The notes under the pieces were generated by a model. It was not told the DNA's origin and did no database searches. It saw nothing but the letters and a program-made list of their open reading frames with translations. From positions 1 through 27,767 of the forward strand of contig CALGII010000220.1 of NCBI GenBank assembly GCA_937915485.1: a stretch of 27,767 nucleotides of DNA, written 5' to 3'. The stretch is from an uncultured Ignavibacteriota bacterium. GTDB taxonomy: Bacteria > Bacteroidota > Ignavibacteria > Tepidaquicellales > Tepidaquicellaceae. The position numbers were made by a program, and so were the translations under genes. Within the stretch, counting starts at the first letter, position 1, and each line of letters starts with the position of its first letter. Positions 8,275 through 16,440 of the stretch are shown here, one piece after another.

Positions 8275-9048
8275 TTATCTTCTCAGGCGGTTCAAAATAA
8301 TTCCGCAGGAAATGGCGACGTTAAGGGATTCGCAGGCAGAATAGCCTTTGATGCCGACCAATTTATAGTTTTTATTATTAATGAAAGACGGTGAGACGCC
8401 GTTTGCTTCGTTGCCGAACACGACAGCGTATTTTTCATTTTTTGAGACCTGCATTTCCTCGATATCGGTTCCGTTAAGACCGGTTACGAGGATTTTATAT
8501 CCTGAAGATTCAAGCGCGTCGATTTCCGTTTTCAAATCTTCAGTTTCTTTAGTCCTTACATTAAAAAGAGCGCCCTGTGAGGCGCGTACGGTTTTCGGAT
8601 TGTATAAATCTACCGAGTTATTCCCGAGAATAACCTGATTCACGTCAAACCAGTAGCATGTTCTTAAGATGGTGCCAGCATTTCCCGGGTCATTCACGTT
8701 GTCGAGCACCGTAATAATATCCGATTCATATTCGAAATTCGTGTCAGGTTTTTTCAGAAGAGCAGCAATGCCCTGAGGATTTTCCGTTTCCGAAATCCTA
8801 TCAAAAGCCTTCGCGCTTGCGCGTAAAATTTTAAGCCCCGATAGCATGTCAAGGAAATTCAGGTTGTCGTAGTCATTTCTTGCTATGACGTAAATGATGT
8901 TTTGATAAAAATCCGAATTCACGGCTTCTTCTATGAGGTGTTCTCCTTCGATTACGAACTGCGAATATTTTTCCCTGAATTTTTTTAACTTAAGGCTTGA
9001 AAGCCTTTTAACTTCTTCGGCGGTAATTTGTTCAAGAGTTTCCATCAT
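8275..9048 (-). CDS. TrmH/SpoU-family RNA 2'-O-ribose methyltransferase
   Basis: A 257-residue protein with an N-terminal RNA-binding substrate domain (about 1-100, with FVIEGEHLIEEAV) and a C-terminal SPOUT knot methyltransferase domain. The three SPOUT motifs are clear: DNVNDPGNAGTILRT with Asn123 and Arg129, VVFGNEANGVSP with Glu213, and ACESLNVAISCGIILNRL. These residues bind S-adenosylmethionine in the trefoil knot. The protein resembles the 23S rRNA RlmB/TrmH-like group, but the exact nucleotide target cannot be read from sequence. Its start (tandem ATG at 9048 or 9045) overlaps the end of queD by 14-17 bases, so the two are probably cotranslated. Confidence 0.92.
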   Translation of the reverse strand: MMETLEQITAEEVKRLSSLKLKKFREKYSQFVIEGEHLIEEAVNSDFYQNIIYVIARNDYDNLNFLDMLSGLKILRASAKAFDRISETENPQGIAALLKKPDTNFEYESDIITVLDNVNDPGNAGTILRTCYWFDVNQVILGNNSVDLYNPKTVRASQGALFNVRTKETEDLKTEIDALESSGYKILVTGLNGTDIEEMQVSKNEKYAVVFGNEANGVSPSFINNKNYKLVGIKGYSACESLNVAISCGIILNRLRR

Positions 9049-9439
9049 AGACTACGCAATTTTTTTCGGTTTCGAATATTTTAACGGTATGAAGAGAATA
9101 GTTATTTCCTTTGAGTTTATCGACTATAAGATTCCAGAAAACGACGGCAATATTTTCAGTAGTCGGGATTATATCGCTGAAGATATCGAGTTCGTTAAGA
9201 AATCTATGATCGACTTTATCGATAATGCATTCATTTATTATGCTTTTCATAACTTTGAGGTCGATAACGTAGCCTGTTTTCGTGTCGGGAGTTCCTTTGA
9301 CTGTAACCTCGAGATAATAGTTATGTCCGTGGAGATTGCTGCATTTACCGAATAAATCCGCGTTTTCTTCATTATTGAGATTCGGATTTCTGAGTATATG
9401 CGAAGCGGAAAAATGCTCTTTTCTTGTTATGAATAGCAT
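9032..9439 (-). CDS. queD: 6-carboxytetrahydropterin synthase (PTPS family)
   Basis: A 135-residue enzyme that converts dihydroneopterin triphosphate to 6-carboxytetrahydropterin in the queuosine/7-deazaguanine pathway. Zinc ligands His14 (HFSASH), His37 and His39 (NLHGHNY) are present. The catalytic Cys33 (GKCSN), the Asp77-His78 pair (VDHRFLN) and Glu123 (IFETEKN) are also present. PTTENIAVVFWN is the usual substrate-binding segment. QueC, QueE and QueF are not in this window. A pyruvoyl-tetrahydropterin synthase activity is the alternative, since families overlap, but the Cys spacing fits the bacterial QueD group. It is first in a two-gene unit with the methyltransferase. Confidence 0.9.
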   Translation of the reverse strand: MLFITRKEHFSASHILRNPNLNNEENADLFGKCSNLHGHNYYLEVTVKGTPDTKTGYVIDLKVMKSIINECIIDKVDHRFLNELDIFSDIIPTTENIAVVFWNLIVDKLKGNNYSLHTVKIFETEKNCVVYDGNS

Positions 9440-9580
9440 ATAAAATTTATTTAGGTTAATTTTTACTTCGGCAATAAAATAAATAAATTTTAGGCTAAAA
9501 GTTATGTTAAAATATCATTCATTATGAAACCTTTTCAAAGAATAAACGTTAATCTAATTAATATTAAATCAATAACTTTA
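9440..9580. promoter_or_regulatory. Divergent promoter region between queD and the exporter operon
   Basis: A 141-base AT-rich intergenic stretch that must drive queD leftward and the tolC-type operon rightward. It contains TTTAGGTTAA (9449-9458) and a 13-base palindrome at 9488-9500. No RNA gene or further reading frame of note is visible. A frame beginning at 9524 joins in-frame to the tolC-type gene, but its first 19 residues do not look like a signal peptide. Confidence 0.5.
9488..9500. promoter_or_regulatory. Palindrome TTTTAG-G-CTAAAA, candidate repressor site
   Basis: The site is a perfect 13-base palindrome around a single G. It shares the TTAGG and CCTAA/CTAAA character of the MntR-type site at 8172, and a partial copy (TTTAGGTTAA) lies about 40 bases to the left. 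It sits in the likely promoter of the exporter operon, 80 bases before the chosen start. The link to MntR is a guess from sequence similarity. Confidence 0.35.
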
Positions 9581-10921
9581 ATGAAAAAAACACTAGTTCT
9601 GATTCTCTTCATAATATTAACAGCAGGCACATCATTTTCTCAGGAGAGTTACGATTTGAACAAGACGGTCAGGACGGCGCTAAACAACAGTTTGACTATA
9701 AGCACGTTCAACAATAACATTTCGATACAGGAACTGAATTTAAAGAGTTCATACGGAGATTTAATACCTTCGTTATCCTTTTCAGGCAATTGGAGCAAGT
9801 CGAACACATATTCAAAAGGCGGAATCATATATCAAAATGGATTGCCCATATCGACGACATTGAGTACGACATCGGACAACTTCGGTGTCGGACTGTCTTC
9901 AAACGTGACGTTGTTCAACGGATTCGCAAACTACGACAACATCGAATTGCAGAAGCAGAACATCGCGTCGCAGAAACTAAATCTTGAGCAGGCAAAGAGC
10001 GACATAGTAATGGGGATATACCAGTTTTTCTTCGACGTGCTTAAGAAAGAGCAGATATTAAAGGCTAACGAGGACAATCTGGCGGTATCGAGGGATCAGT
10101 TAGCACGGATAAAGGAATACGTTAACGTGGGGAAGAAGACACAGTCGGAAGTATACAAGCAGGACGTTCAGGTCGCGCAGAACGAGATGAGCGTTCTTTC
10201 GTCGGCGAACGAACTTTCGAAATCGAAGGTAGAACTTCTAAACGCGATGAACGAGGACATATCGAAGACAATAATCGTTGACAACTCGGGAATATTCGTT
10301 CCGACTCAATTAAGCGAACTGCAATCTGTTCTCAGCAGGTATTCGTCGTTCGACAATCTCGTAAAGAACGCCATCGAATCACGTTACGATTATAAATCAG
10401 CAATACACGACATAACGTTAAGCGAGCAGCGGCTAAGCATATCCAAGAAGAGCCTTTACTATCCGACATTATCGGCATTCGGGAATTACAACATAAGCGG
10501 TTCGAAAATTGATGAAATAAACAACAACAGGGTTTTTACATTCGGTTTAACGCTTAGTTATCCGATTTTTCAGGGATTCCAGACGGACGTTACAAAGCAA
10601 ACTTACGAAGTCAACATAAAGCAGAAGAAGGAGGACCTCGTAAAACTCGAGCGTCAGATACGCACAGAAATAAAGAAAGCTGTGTTCGATCTTGAAACGG
10701 CGTACAAGCAGATAGAGATAACGGAAAGAAACATCGTATCAGCCGAGCAGGACAAGTTATTATCGGAAGAAAATTTCAGGATAGGATACGGAACACTGCT
10801 GGACGTTCAGGTCGCGACGACGAATTTAAACAACTTGAGGATTAACAGAATAAACTATCTATACAATTTTCTGCTGTTGCAGAAGCAAATCGATTATCTA
10901 TCGGGATTATTAAAGTATTAA
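9581..10921 (+). CDS. TolC-family outer membrane efflux channel
   Basis: A 446-residue outer membrane protein. The ATG at 9581 is chosen because it yields a classic signal peptide (MKKTLVLILFIILTAGTSFS, cut near SFSQ-ES); an earlier ATG at 9524 would bury it. The body has the two OEP halves: long helical stretches rich in Gln, Lys, Asn and Glu, separated by strand segments such as LIPSLSFSGNWS and YPTLSAFGNYNIS. The second half has the typical SYPIFQGFQT and the coiled-coil end LLDVQVATTNLNNLRINRIN. Trimers form a channel through the outer membrane. It starts the exporter operon and is followed after 8 bases by the adaptor gene. Confidence 0.92.
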   Translation: MKKTLVLILFIILTAGTSFSQESYDLNKTVRTALNNSLTISTFNNNISIQELNLKSSYGDLIPSLSFSGNWSKSNTYSKGGIIYQNGLPISTTLSTTSDNFGVGLSSNVTLFNGFANYDNIELQKQNIASQKLNLEQAKSDIVMGIYQFFFDVLKKEQILKANEDNLAVSRDQLARIKEYVNVGKKTQSEVYKQDVQVAQNEMSVLSSANELSKSKVELLNAMNEDISKTIIVDNSGIFVPTQLSELQSVLSRYSSFDNLVKNAIESRYDYKSAIHDITLSEQRLSISKKSLYYPTLSAFGNYNISGSKIDEINNNRVFTFGLTLSYPIFQGFQTDVTKQTYEVNIKQKKEDLVKLERQIRTEIKKAVFDLETAYKQIEITERNIVSAEQDKLLSEENFRIGYGTLLDVQVATTNLNNLRINRINYLYNFLLLQKQIDYLSGLLKY

Positions 10922-10929
10922 AAAACTAT

Positions 10930-12270
10930 ATGGCAGATATAACAAATACAAAGGGAGCGCAGAACGGAGCAAAGAAGAAAAAAAGAAGCAGGAAGAAAAA
11001 AATCCTGTGGATTCTCATTATTGCTTTGTTTTTCCTGATTGTGATTGCAGTAGTAGTATCGGGCAAGAAGGAAAAAGTAATTGAAGTTCAGACCGAGAAA
11101 GTAAAGAGACAGAACATAACGCAAATAGTCACTGCAACCGGCAAGGTACAGTCTGAGACTAAGGTAAACATCAGCGCCGAAGTCAGCGGAGAAATCGTAT
11201 CTCTGCCGTTCAAGGAGGGCGATGAAGTAAAGAAGGGTGACCTTCTCGTGAAGATAAAGCCCGATTCTTATTATCCGCAGTTAAAGCAGCAGACAGCCGC
11301 GATAAAAGTTCTTGAGAGCAACATCAAGACAGCGGAAGTAAACATGCGAAAGAACGAACTTGACCTGAACAGGGTTAAGGAGTTGTATTCAAAGGGACTG
11401 GCATCCACGAGCGAACTCGAAACGGCTCAGGCGAATTATGACGGGACTATCGCTCAGATTAACAGCATAAGGGCGCAGATAAACCAGCAGAGGGCTTCAC
11501 TCTCGGCAGTCGAATACGATATTTCGAAGACCACGATTAACTCTCCGATGTCGGGTACAGTAACGCAGTTGAACAATGAACTCGGTGAAAAGGTGCTCGG
11601 AACGAGTTTCAACATCGGTTCGCAGATAATGACGATATCGGATTTATCGAAGATGGAATGCCAGGTCGAGGTTGGCGAGACTGACGTAACTTACATTAAA
11701 TTAGGAGATACGGCGAGGATACAGATAGACGCGTTCACGGACAAGGTATTCACGGGCTATGTTTACGAGATCGCTAACACCGCAACTGCGAAGGGAACTG
11801 GCACGCAGGAAGAGGTCGTCAACTTTATAGTCAAGATAAGAATATTCAATGACGAAGGTTTCGATCTCAGGCCGGGAATGAGTTGCACAGTCGATATAGA
11901 GGTCAACAAGAAGGATAACGTGTTCGCGGTACCGATACAATCAGTGACCACAAGGGATGACGACTCGGCGTCATTCAAATTCAGCGATGACAAGGACAAG
12001 CCGGAGAATCTCGTAAACACGAAGGAAACCAAGTCGCAAAAAAAGATAAAGCCTAAAGAAATAGTATTTGTTGTCGAAAACGGGGCGGTCAAGAAGAAAG
12101 AGGTGAAGACGGGAATAAGCGACGATTCGTACATAGAAATCATCGAGGGGCTCGCGGAGAACGATGAAGTTGTAAAGGGTTCGTTCAAGGCTATTAACAA
12201 GGACCTTGATGAAGGTACTAAGGTTAAGGTCGATAATGCAAAGAAGAAAAATAAACCCGATGGCGAATAA
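10930..12270 (+). CDS. MacA/HlyD-family periplasmic adaptor subunit
   Basis: A 446-residue membrane fusion protein that links the inner-membrane ABC pump to the TolC-type channel. The N terminus is very basic (KKKKRSRKKK), followed by one membrane helix (about residues 29-46). A lipoyl/barrel-sandwich part follows (ISAEVSGEIVSLPFKEGDEVKKGDLLVKI), then a coiled-coil hairpin of about 80 residues, the second lipoyl half (TTINSPMSGTVTQLN) and a beta-barrel domain (LSKMECQVEVGETDVTYIKLG). A charged, low-complexity insert (about residues 340-375) separates the barrel from the membrane-proximal domain. The order and the neighbours match the MacA type. The exported substrate is unknown. Confidence 0.92.
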   Translation: MADITNTKGAQNGAKKKKRSRKKKILWILIIALFFLIVIAVVVSGKKEKVIEVQTEKVKRQNITQIVTATGKVQSETKVNISAEVSGEIVSLPFKEGDEVKKGDLLVKIKPDSYYPQLKQQTAAIKVLESNIKTAEVNMRKNELDLNRVKELYSKGLASTSELETAQANYDGTIAQINSIRAQINQQRASLSAVEYDISKTTINSPMSGTVTQLNNELGEKVLGTSFNIGSQIMTISDLSKMECQVEVGETDVTYIKLGDTARIQIDAFTDKVFTGYVYEIANTATAKGTGTQEEVVNFIVKIRIFNDEGFDLRPGMSCTVDIEVNKKDNVFAVPIQSVTTRDDDSASFKFSDDKDKPENLVNTKETKSQKKIKPKEIVFVVENGAVKKKEVKTGISDDSYIEIIEGLAENDEVVKGSFKAINKDLDEGTKVKVDNAKKKNKPDGE

Positions 12271-12294
12271 CTTCGGAGAATTGAAATCAAACAG

Positions 12295-12981
12295 ATGAAA
12301 CTCATTCAGATAAGAAATATCACCAGAGTATATGACATGGGTGAAGAGAAACTTTACGCGTTAAGGGGCGTGGATCTTGACATCGAAAAAAACGAATACA
12401 TAGCGATAATGGGTCCTTCGGGTTCGGGCAAATCCACCTTAATGAACATAATCGGATGTCTGGACACCCCGACATCAGGAGATTACATACTGAACGGAAA
12501 GGACGTGCACGAGATGGACGACGACGAACTCGCGACTATAAGGAACAAGGAAATTGGTTTTGTATTTCAGACTTTCAACCTGCTGCCGAGGAGCGATTCA
12601 CTTCACAACGTTGAACTGCCTTTGATTTATTCAGGAGTTTCGAGGGCGGAACGGATTAAACGCGCCGAAGACGCTCTGACAAACGTCGGTTTAGCGGACA
12701 GAATGAAACACAAGCCGAATGAACTTTCCGGAGGACAGAGACAAAGAGTCTCAGTCGCAAGGGCACTCGTGAACAATCCATCCCTAATTCTCGCTGACGA
12801 ACCGACGGGAAATCTCGACACGAAAACGGGCGAAGAAATAATGGGGCTTTTCAGGGAATTAAACGAGAAGGGAAACACGATAATAATCGTAACGCACGAA
12901 GAGGACATAGCAAAGCACGCTAACAGAATCGTAAAGATACGTGACGGCATGATAGAATCAGACAGCGGAATCAAACAATGA
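12295..12981 (+). CDS. MacB-type ABC transporter ATP-binding protein
   Basis: A 228-residue nucleotide-binding subunit of the LolD/MacB class. It has Walker A GPSGSGKST (residues 40-48), the Q-loop Gln92 (FVFQTFNLLPR), the signature LSGGQRQRVSVARAL (144-158), Walker B LILADEPTGNLD with the catalytic Glu169, and the switch His201. ATP binding powers a mechanical motion of the periplasmic permease domain rather than membrane translocation. It is a stand-alone ATPase, with its two permease partners encoded immediately after it. The start ATG follows the adaptor gene by 24 bases. Confidence 0.95.
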   Translation: MKLIQIRNITRVYDMGEEKLYALRGVDLDIEKNEYIAIMGPSGSGKSTLMNIIGCLDTPTSGDYILNGKDVHEMDDDELATIRNKEIGFVFQTFNLLPRSDSLHNVELPLIYSGVSRAERIKRAEDALTNVGLADRMKHKPNELSGGQRQRVSVARALVNNPSLILADEPTGNLDTKTGEEIMGLFRELNEKGNTIIIVTHEEDIAKHANRIVKIRDGMIESDSGIKQ

Positions 12982-12991
12982 CAGAAGACTG

Positions 12992-14218
12992 ATGAATTTT
13001 TTTCTCGAAATAAAGGAAAATATTGTAATTTCATACAAGGCGATTATTGCGCACAAGATGCGGTCGTTTCTCGCCACGCTGGGGATTGTTATAGGTATAA
13101 CAGCGGTAACGCTGATGCAGACGGCCATCGAAGGAATCAACAGGGCATTTGAAAGCAGCATCGCGTCAGTCGGCGCAGATGTTCTATACGTGCAGAAATT
13201 CGAGTGGTTCGGCGCGCAGGATTTTGAATTCTACAGGAACAGAAAAGATCTTACGATGCAGCACTATGAGTACCTAAAGAGGAATTCTCAAACGGCAGAA
13301 TCCATGTGTCCTTCGGTAGGATCCGCGAAGACGGTCAAATACGGGAGTCTGGACCTTGAGGGTGTTTTTATTATTGGAACGACGGATGAGTATCAAAAGA
13401 CTTTAGGCGTGAATATGGAGGACGGTCGATTTTTTACTGCGAAGGAATCCGAAGGCGGAAATCCGGTTTGCCTGATTGGAACGGATGTGAAGAACGCTTT
13501 TTTTGAGAATGTAAATCCTATAGGAAAGGACATAAAGATAGGGTCTTATTCATTCAGAATAATCGGAGTAATGGAGAAACAGGGAAGCATGCTTGGATTA
13601 TTCAGTCTCGACAACAGGGTAATCATACCGATACACAGGTTCTTTAAATTATACGGTACAAGAAGATCGCTTTCCATTAACGTAAAGGCGGGCGACGTCA
13701 AAAATCTGGAGGAGACGAAAGAAGAAATCACCTCAATCATGCGGAAGACGCGAAAGGTACCTCCTGGCAAGCAGAACGATTTTGGAGTGAATCAGCAGTC
13801 GGCTTTCAGGGATACGTATGATCAGTTAACCTCTCTTATAAAAATAATCGGTTTGCTGATAACTTCCTTATCGCTGATAGTAGGTTCCGTCGGCATCGCG
13901 AATATAATGTTCGTTTCAGTGAAGGAGCGGACGAAGGAAATCGGCATAAGGAAAGCGATAGGAGCGAAGCGGCGAACGATACTGATGCAGTTTCTCGTCG
14001 AGTCTGTTGTAATATGCCTGCTCGGAGGAGTCGTGGGTTTAGGGATAGCATTTCCGATAAGCCTGATAATCGACGCATTTGTCCTTCCCACGGCAATGCC
14101 TTTATGGGTAGTGGTTCTGGGAATATTTATTTCGCTAATGTTCGGCGTTCTTTCGGGATTTTTCCCCGCATACAACGCGGCTAAAATGGACCCTGTAGAT
14201 TCATTAAGATATGAATAA
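12992..14218 (+). CDS. MacB/FtsX-type ABC transporter permease, first copy
   Basis: A 408-residue permease with four membrane helices: one near residues 20-42, then a large periplasmic MacB_PCD domain, and three C-terminal helices (about 280-400) of the FtsX family. Hallmarks are HKMRSFLATLGIVIGI at the start, SVKERTKEIGIRKAIGAKRRTILMQFL (coupling to the ATPase) and the closing GFFPAYNAAKMDPVDSLRYE. It is paralogous to the following gene: both have similar VQKF and RNR(K/Q)D segments early in the periplasmic domain. The two would form a heterodimer with the ATPase. It starts 10 bases after the ATPase stop. Confidence 0.93.
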   Translation: MNFFLEIKENIVISYKAIIAHKMRSFLATLGIVIGITAVTLMQTAIEGINRAFESSIASVGADVLYVQKFEWFGAQDFEFYRNRKDLTMQHYEYLKRNSQTAESMCPSVGSAKTVKYGSLDLEGVFIIGTTDEYQKTLGVNMEDGRFFTAKESEGGNPVCLIGTDVKNAFFENVNPIGKDIKIGSYSFRIIGVMEKQGSMLGLFSLDNRVIIPIHRFFKLYGTRRSLSINVKAGDVKNLEETKEEITSIMRKTRKVPPGKQNDFGVNQQSAFRDTYDQLTSLIKIIGLLITSLSLIVGSVGIANIMFVSVKERTKEIGIRKAIGAKRRTILMQFLVESVVICLLGGVVGLGIAFPISLIIDAFVLPTAMPLWVVVLGIFISLMFGVLSGFFPAYNAAKMDPVDSLRYE

Positions 14219-14233
14219 TTAAATTACAAGAAG

Positions 14234-15466
14234 TTGGTAATTGGTGAAACAATAAAATTATCTGTAAACACGATACGCGAGAACAAACTACGCGCGATTC
14301 TTACGCTCGCGGGCATAACGATAGGAGTATTTTCGATTATCGCGATAATGACGCTTCTCGACGCGCTTCAGGCGGGTATAGAAGGCGGCTTGAGCCAGTT
14401 GGGCAGCAATTCGTTTCAGGTTCAGAAATTTCCCGCAATGAATTTCGGTGACCCGCACAGCCAGGCAAAGTACAGGAACCGTCAGGATATAACATACGAG
14501 CAGGGTTTGCGGCTGATAGAAAAAGCGACACTTCCGAAATACGTTTCGCTGGAATACTGGAAAGGCGGAAAGACATTCAAGTACGGACAGGAAGCGACTA
14601 ATCCTAACATGCAGTTATGCGGCGGGCAGCCGGGTTTTCTTCCGTGCAACACATACACGATTAAATCCGGCAGGATGTTCACGGATAACGAAATAAGTTC
14701 AAGCGCCAATGTAACAGTAATTGGGATGGAGGTAGTGAACAAGTTATTTCCAAAACTTGACCCGATCGGTAAAAAAATCATACTTGACAAGAACGAGTTC
14801 ACGGTAATAGGAATACTTGAAGCGAAGGGGGAAAGTTTCGGTCAGAGCCAGGACGGTTTCGCGATAATACCGATAACGAGGATGATAGAGATATACGGCA
14901 GCACGAAGTATTCGCTGAACATAGCGATTCAGGCGCCGTCAAAAGCAGCATACGACGATACGGTCGAGCAGGTAATAAGCATAATGAGAATCGTGCGGCA
15001 CGACAAGCCCGGTGAGGATAACAGTTTTGAAATTTTCTCGAACGAATCTTTAATAAATTCCGTAAACAGTTTCACGAAGTATTTCAAATACGGCGCTGGG
15101 TTTATTTCTTTCATCGCTCTTCTCGCTGCGGGAATCGGCATTATGAATATAATGCTTGTATCGGTTACAGAGAGAACGCGTGAGATAGGAATACGAAAAG
15201 CCATAGGAGCGAAGAGCAGCAACATACTGACGCAGTTCCTCGTTGAAGCAATAATACTCTGCCAGATTGGCGGAGTAGCGGGAATACTGCTCGGCGTTAC
15301 GGCGGGAAATCTGCTCGGGATTTATCTGAAATCGCAAGTCGTTGTTCCTATAGACTGGGTTATAATCGGTATAGTGATTTGCACGATAGTAGGCGTCGTG
15401 TTCGGAGTATATCCGGCGTACAAAGCGGCGAAACTAAATCCTATCGACGCTTTGAGATACGAGTAA
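14234..15466 (+). CDS. MacB/FtsX-type ABC transporter permease, second copy
   Basis: A 410-residue paralogue of the preceding permease with the same layout: N-terminal helix, periplasmic domain, three C-terminal helices, and SVTERTREIGIRKAIGAKSSNILTQFLVEA. No ATG exists between the upstream stop (14216-14218) and the conserved IKLSVNTIRENKLRAILTLAG segment, so translation starts at TTG 14234. A weak purine run (AAGAAG) lies just before it. Two cysteines (LCGGQPGFLPCNTY) in the periplasmic domain could form a disulphide; the first permease lacks the pair. The 3' end overlaps the opposite-strand phosphotransferase gene by 26 bases. Confidence 0.92.
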   Translation: MVIGETIKLSVNTIRENKLRAILTLAGITIGVFSIIAIMTLLDALQAGIEGGLSQLGSNSFQVQKFPAMNFGDPHSQAKYRNRQDITYEQGLRLIEKATLPKYVSLEYWKGGKTFKYGQEATNPNMQLCGGQPGFLPCNTYTIKSGRMFTDNEISSSANVTVIGMEVVNKLFPKLDPIGKKIILDKNEFTVIGILEAKGESFGQSQDGFAIIPITRMIEIYGSTKYSLNIAIQAPSKAAYDDTVEQVISIMRIVRHDKPGEDNSFEIFSNESLINSVNSFTKYFKYGAGFISFIALLAAGIGIMNIMLVSVTERTREIGIRKAIGAKSSNILTQFLVEAIILCQIGGVAGILLGVTAGNLLGIYLKSQVVVPIDWVIIGIVICTIVGVVFGVYPAYKAAKLNPIDALRYE

Positions 15467-16439
15467 GGTAAGATTCGTTCACGAACCTTATCAAACGAAT
15501 TAGTTCAGGTTCCTGAACGTCAACTGTGTTCAGGTTTTTTACCGCTTTTGGAATCTTGCTCATTGTTTCATACATTCCTCTTTCGAAGCCCGAATAGCAA
15601 TAACTTCCGAGAACCTGCATCAGCCTAAGCAATGCAAAGTAATCAAAACCGTCGACGAACTTTTCATCGTTATCGTGAAGTTTTTTATTCGATTTCAAAT
15701 AATAATAATGAACGAGTTCTTTCCTTTCGGAAGGCGTGACGTCAATGCTTCCCGAATAGAGAAAAGATGCAAGGTCATACTGAGGCGGACCGATTCTGCC
15801 CGACTGATAATCAAGATAATACAGGCTGTGTCTGTTCTTCACAATATTGCGCGGCTGAAAATCCCTGTACATAAAGAAATTATTTCTGCCGAGTATTTTT
15901 GGAGATATTATTTCGGATATTTTTCTTTCCGAAATATCAAATTCAGCGTTCAGGAATTTTGACACAAAATATTTATAAAACCGTTTTATATCGAACAGAA
16001 TCTGGCTTTTGTCAAAATATTTCGTCTCGTAACAATACCTCAGGTCTATTAGATCCCTGCCGTAGTACTGGAAGTCAATAAGGTCTCTCAACGCCATACG
16101 ATAAAGCCTCAAAAGGTATTTCCTTCGGGGACCCGTTCTTATGTAATCAAACAGCGTATTTCTGCCAGCGTTAGAAATGAAATAAAGATCGTATCCTTTT
16201 TCAACGTGCAGGATTTCGGGAATCTTCAGGTTGACCCGTGAAAAGGCTTTCGTGAATTCAAGAAAAGCCCTGTTCTCTTTAAGATTCCTGTTGTATATGC
16301 CTATTACCTGTTTTCCGGGCGAACTGATTCTAAGTATAAGTTTTTCCGAAACGCCGCGCTTAAGTTCCTCAACGCGAGACGGAATTTCTTTAAATCTCTT
16401 TTCGTAAGTATCTACTATGTGCTGTCTAATTTTTTCCAA
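15441..16439 (-). CDS. APH-fold phosphotransferase (aminoglycoside/choline kinase-like)
   Basis: A 332-residue protein with a kinase fold of the APH family, related to the AmgK-type sugar/aminoglycoside kinases. The catalytic loop is FMYRDFQPRNIV with Asp193 and Asn198, with Tyr in place of the usual His. The metal site is LDYQSGRIGPPQYDLASFL with Asp210. Similar proteins act in peptidoglycan recycling, but here no uridylyltransferase partner is present, so the substrate is unknown. The only plausible start is TTG at 16439: the frame is closed by a stop just upstream, and the next ATG would remove about 113 residues. It begins one base after the epimerase-like gene and is probably cotranscribed with it. 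Confidence 0.85.
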   Translation of the reverse strand: MEKIRQHIVDTYEKRFKEIPSRVEELKRGVSEKLILRISSPGKQVIGIYNRNLKENRAFLEFTKAFSRVNLKIPEILHVEKGYDLYFISNAGRNTLFDYIRTGPRRKYLLRLYRMALRDLIDFQYYGRDLIDLRYCYETKYFDKSQILFDIKRFYKYFVSKFLNAEFDISERKISEIISPKILGRNNFFMYRDFQPRNIVKNRHSLYYLDYQSGRIGPPQYDLASFLYSGSIDVTPSERKELVHYYYLKSNKKLHDNDEKFVDGFDYFALLRLMQVLGSYCYSGFERGMYETMSKIPKAVKNLNTVDVQEPELIRLIRFVNESYLTRISKRR

Positions 16440-16440
16440 T

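Noticed and set aside
8203..8340. Coding-looking + strand frame (with KFWDKRFFRNGYGTG) in the gap before mntR
   Set aside because: No start codon follows its upstream stop, and most of it is antisense to the methyltransferase gene; it looked protein-like but cannot be supported as a gene or remnant.
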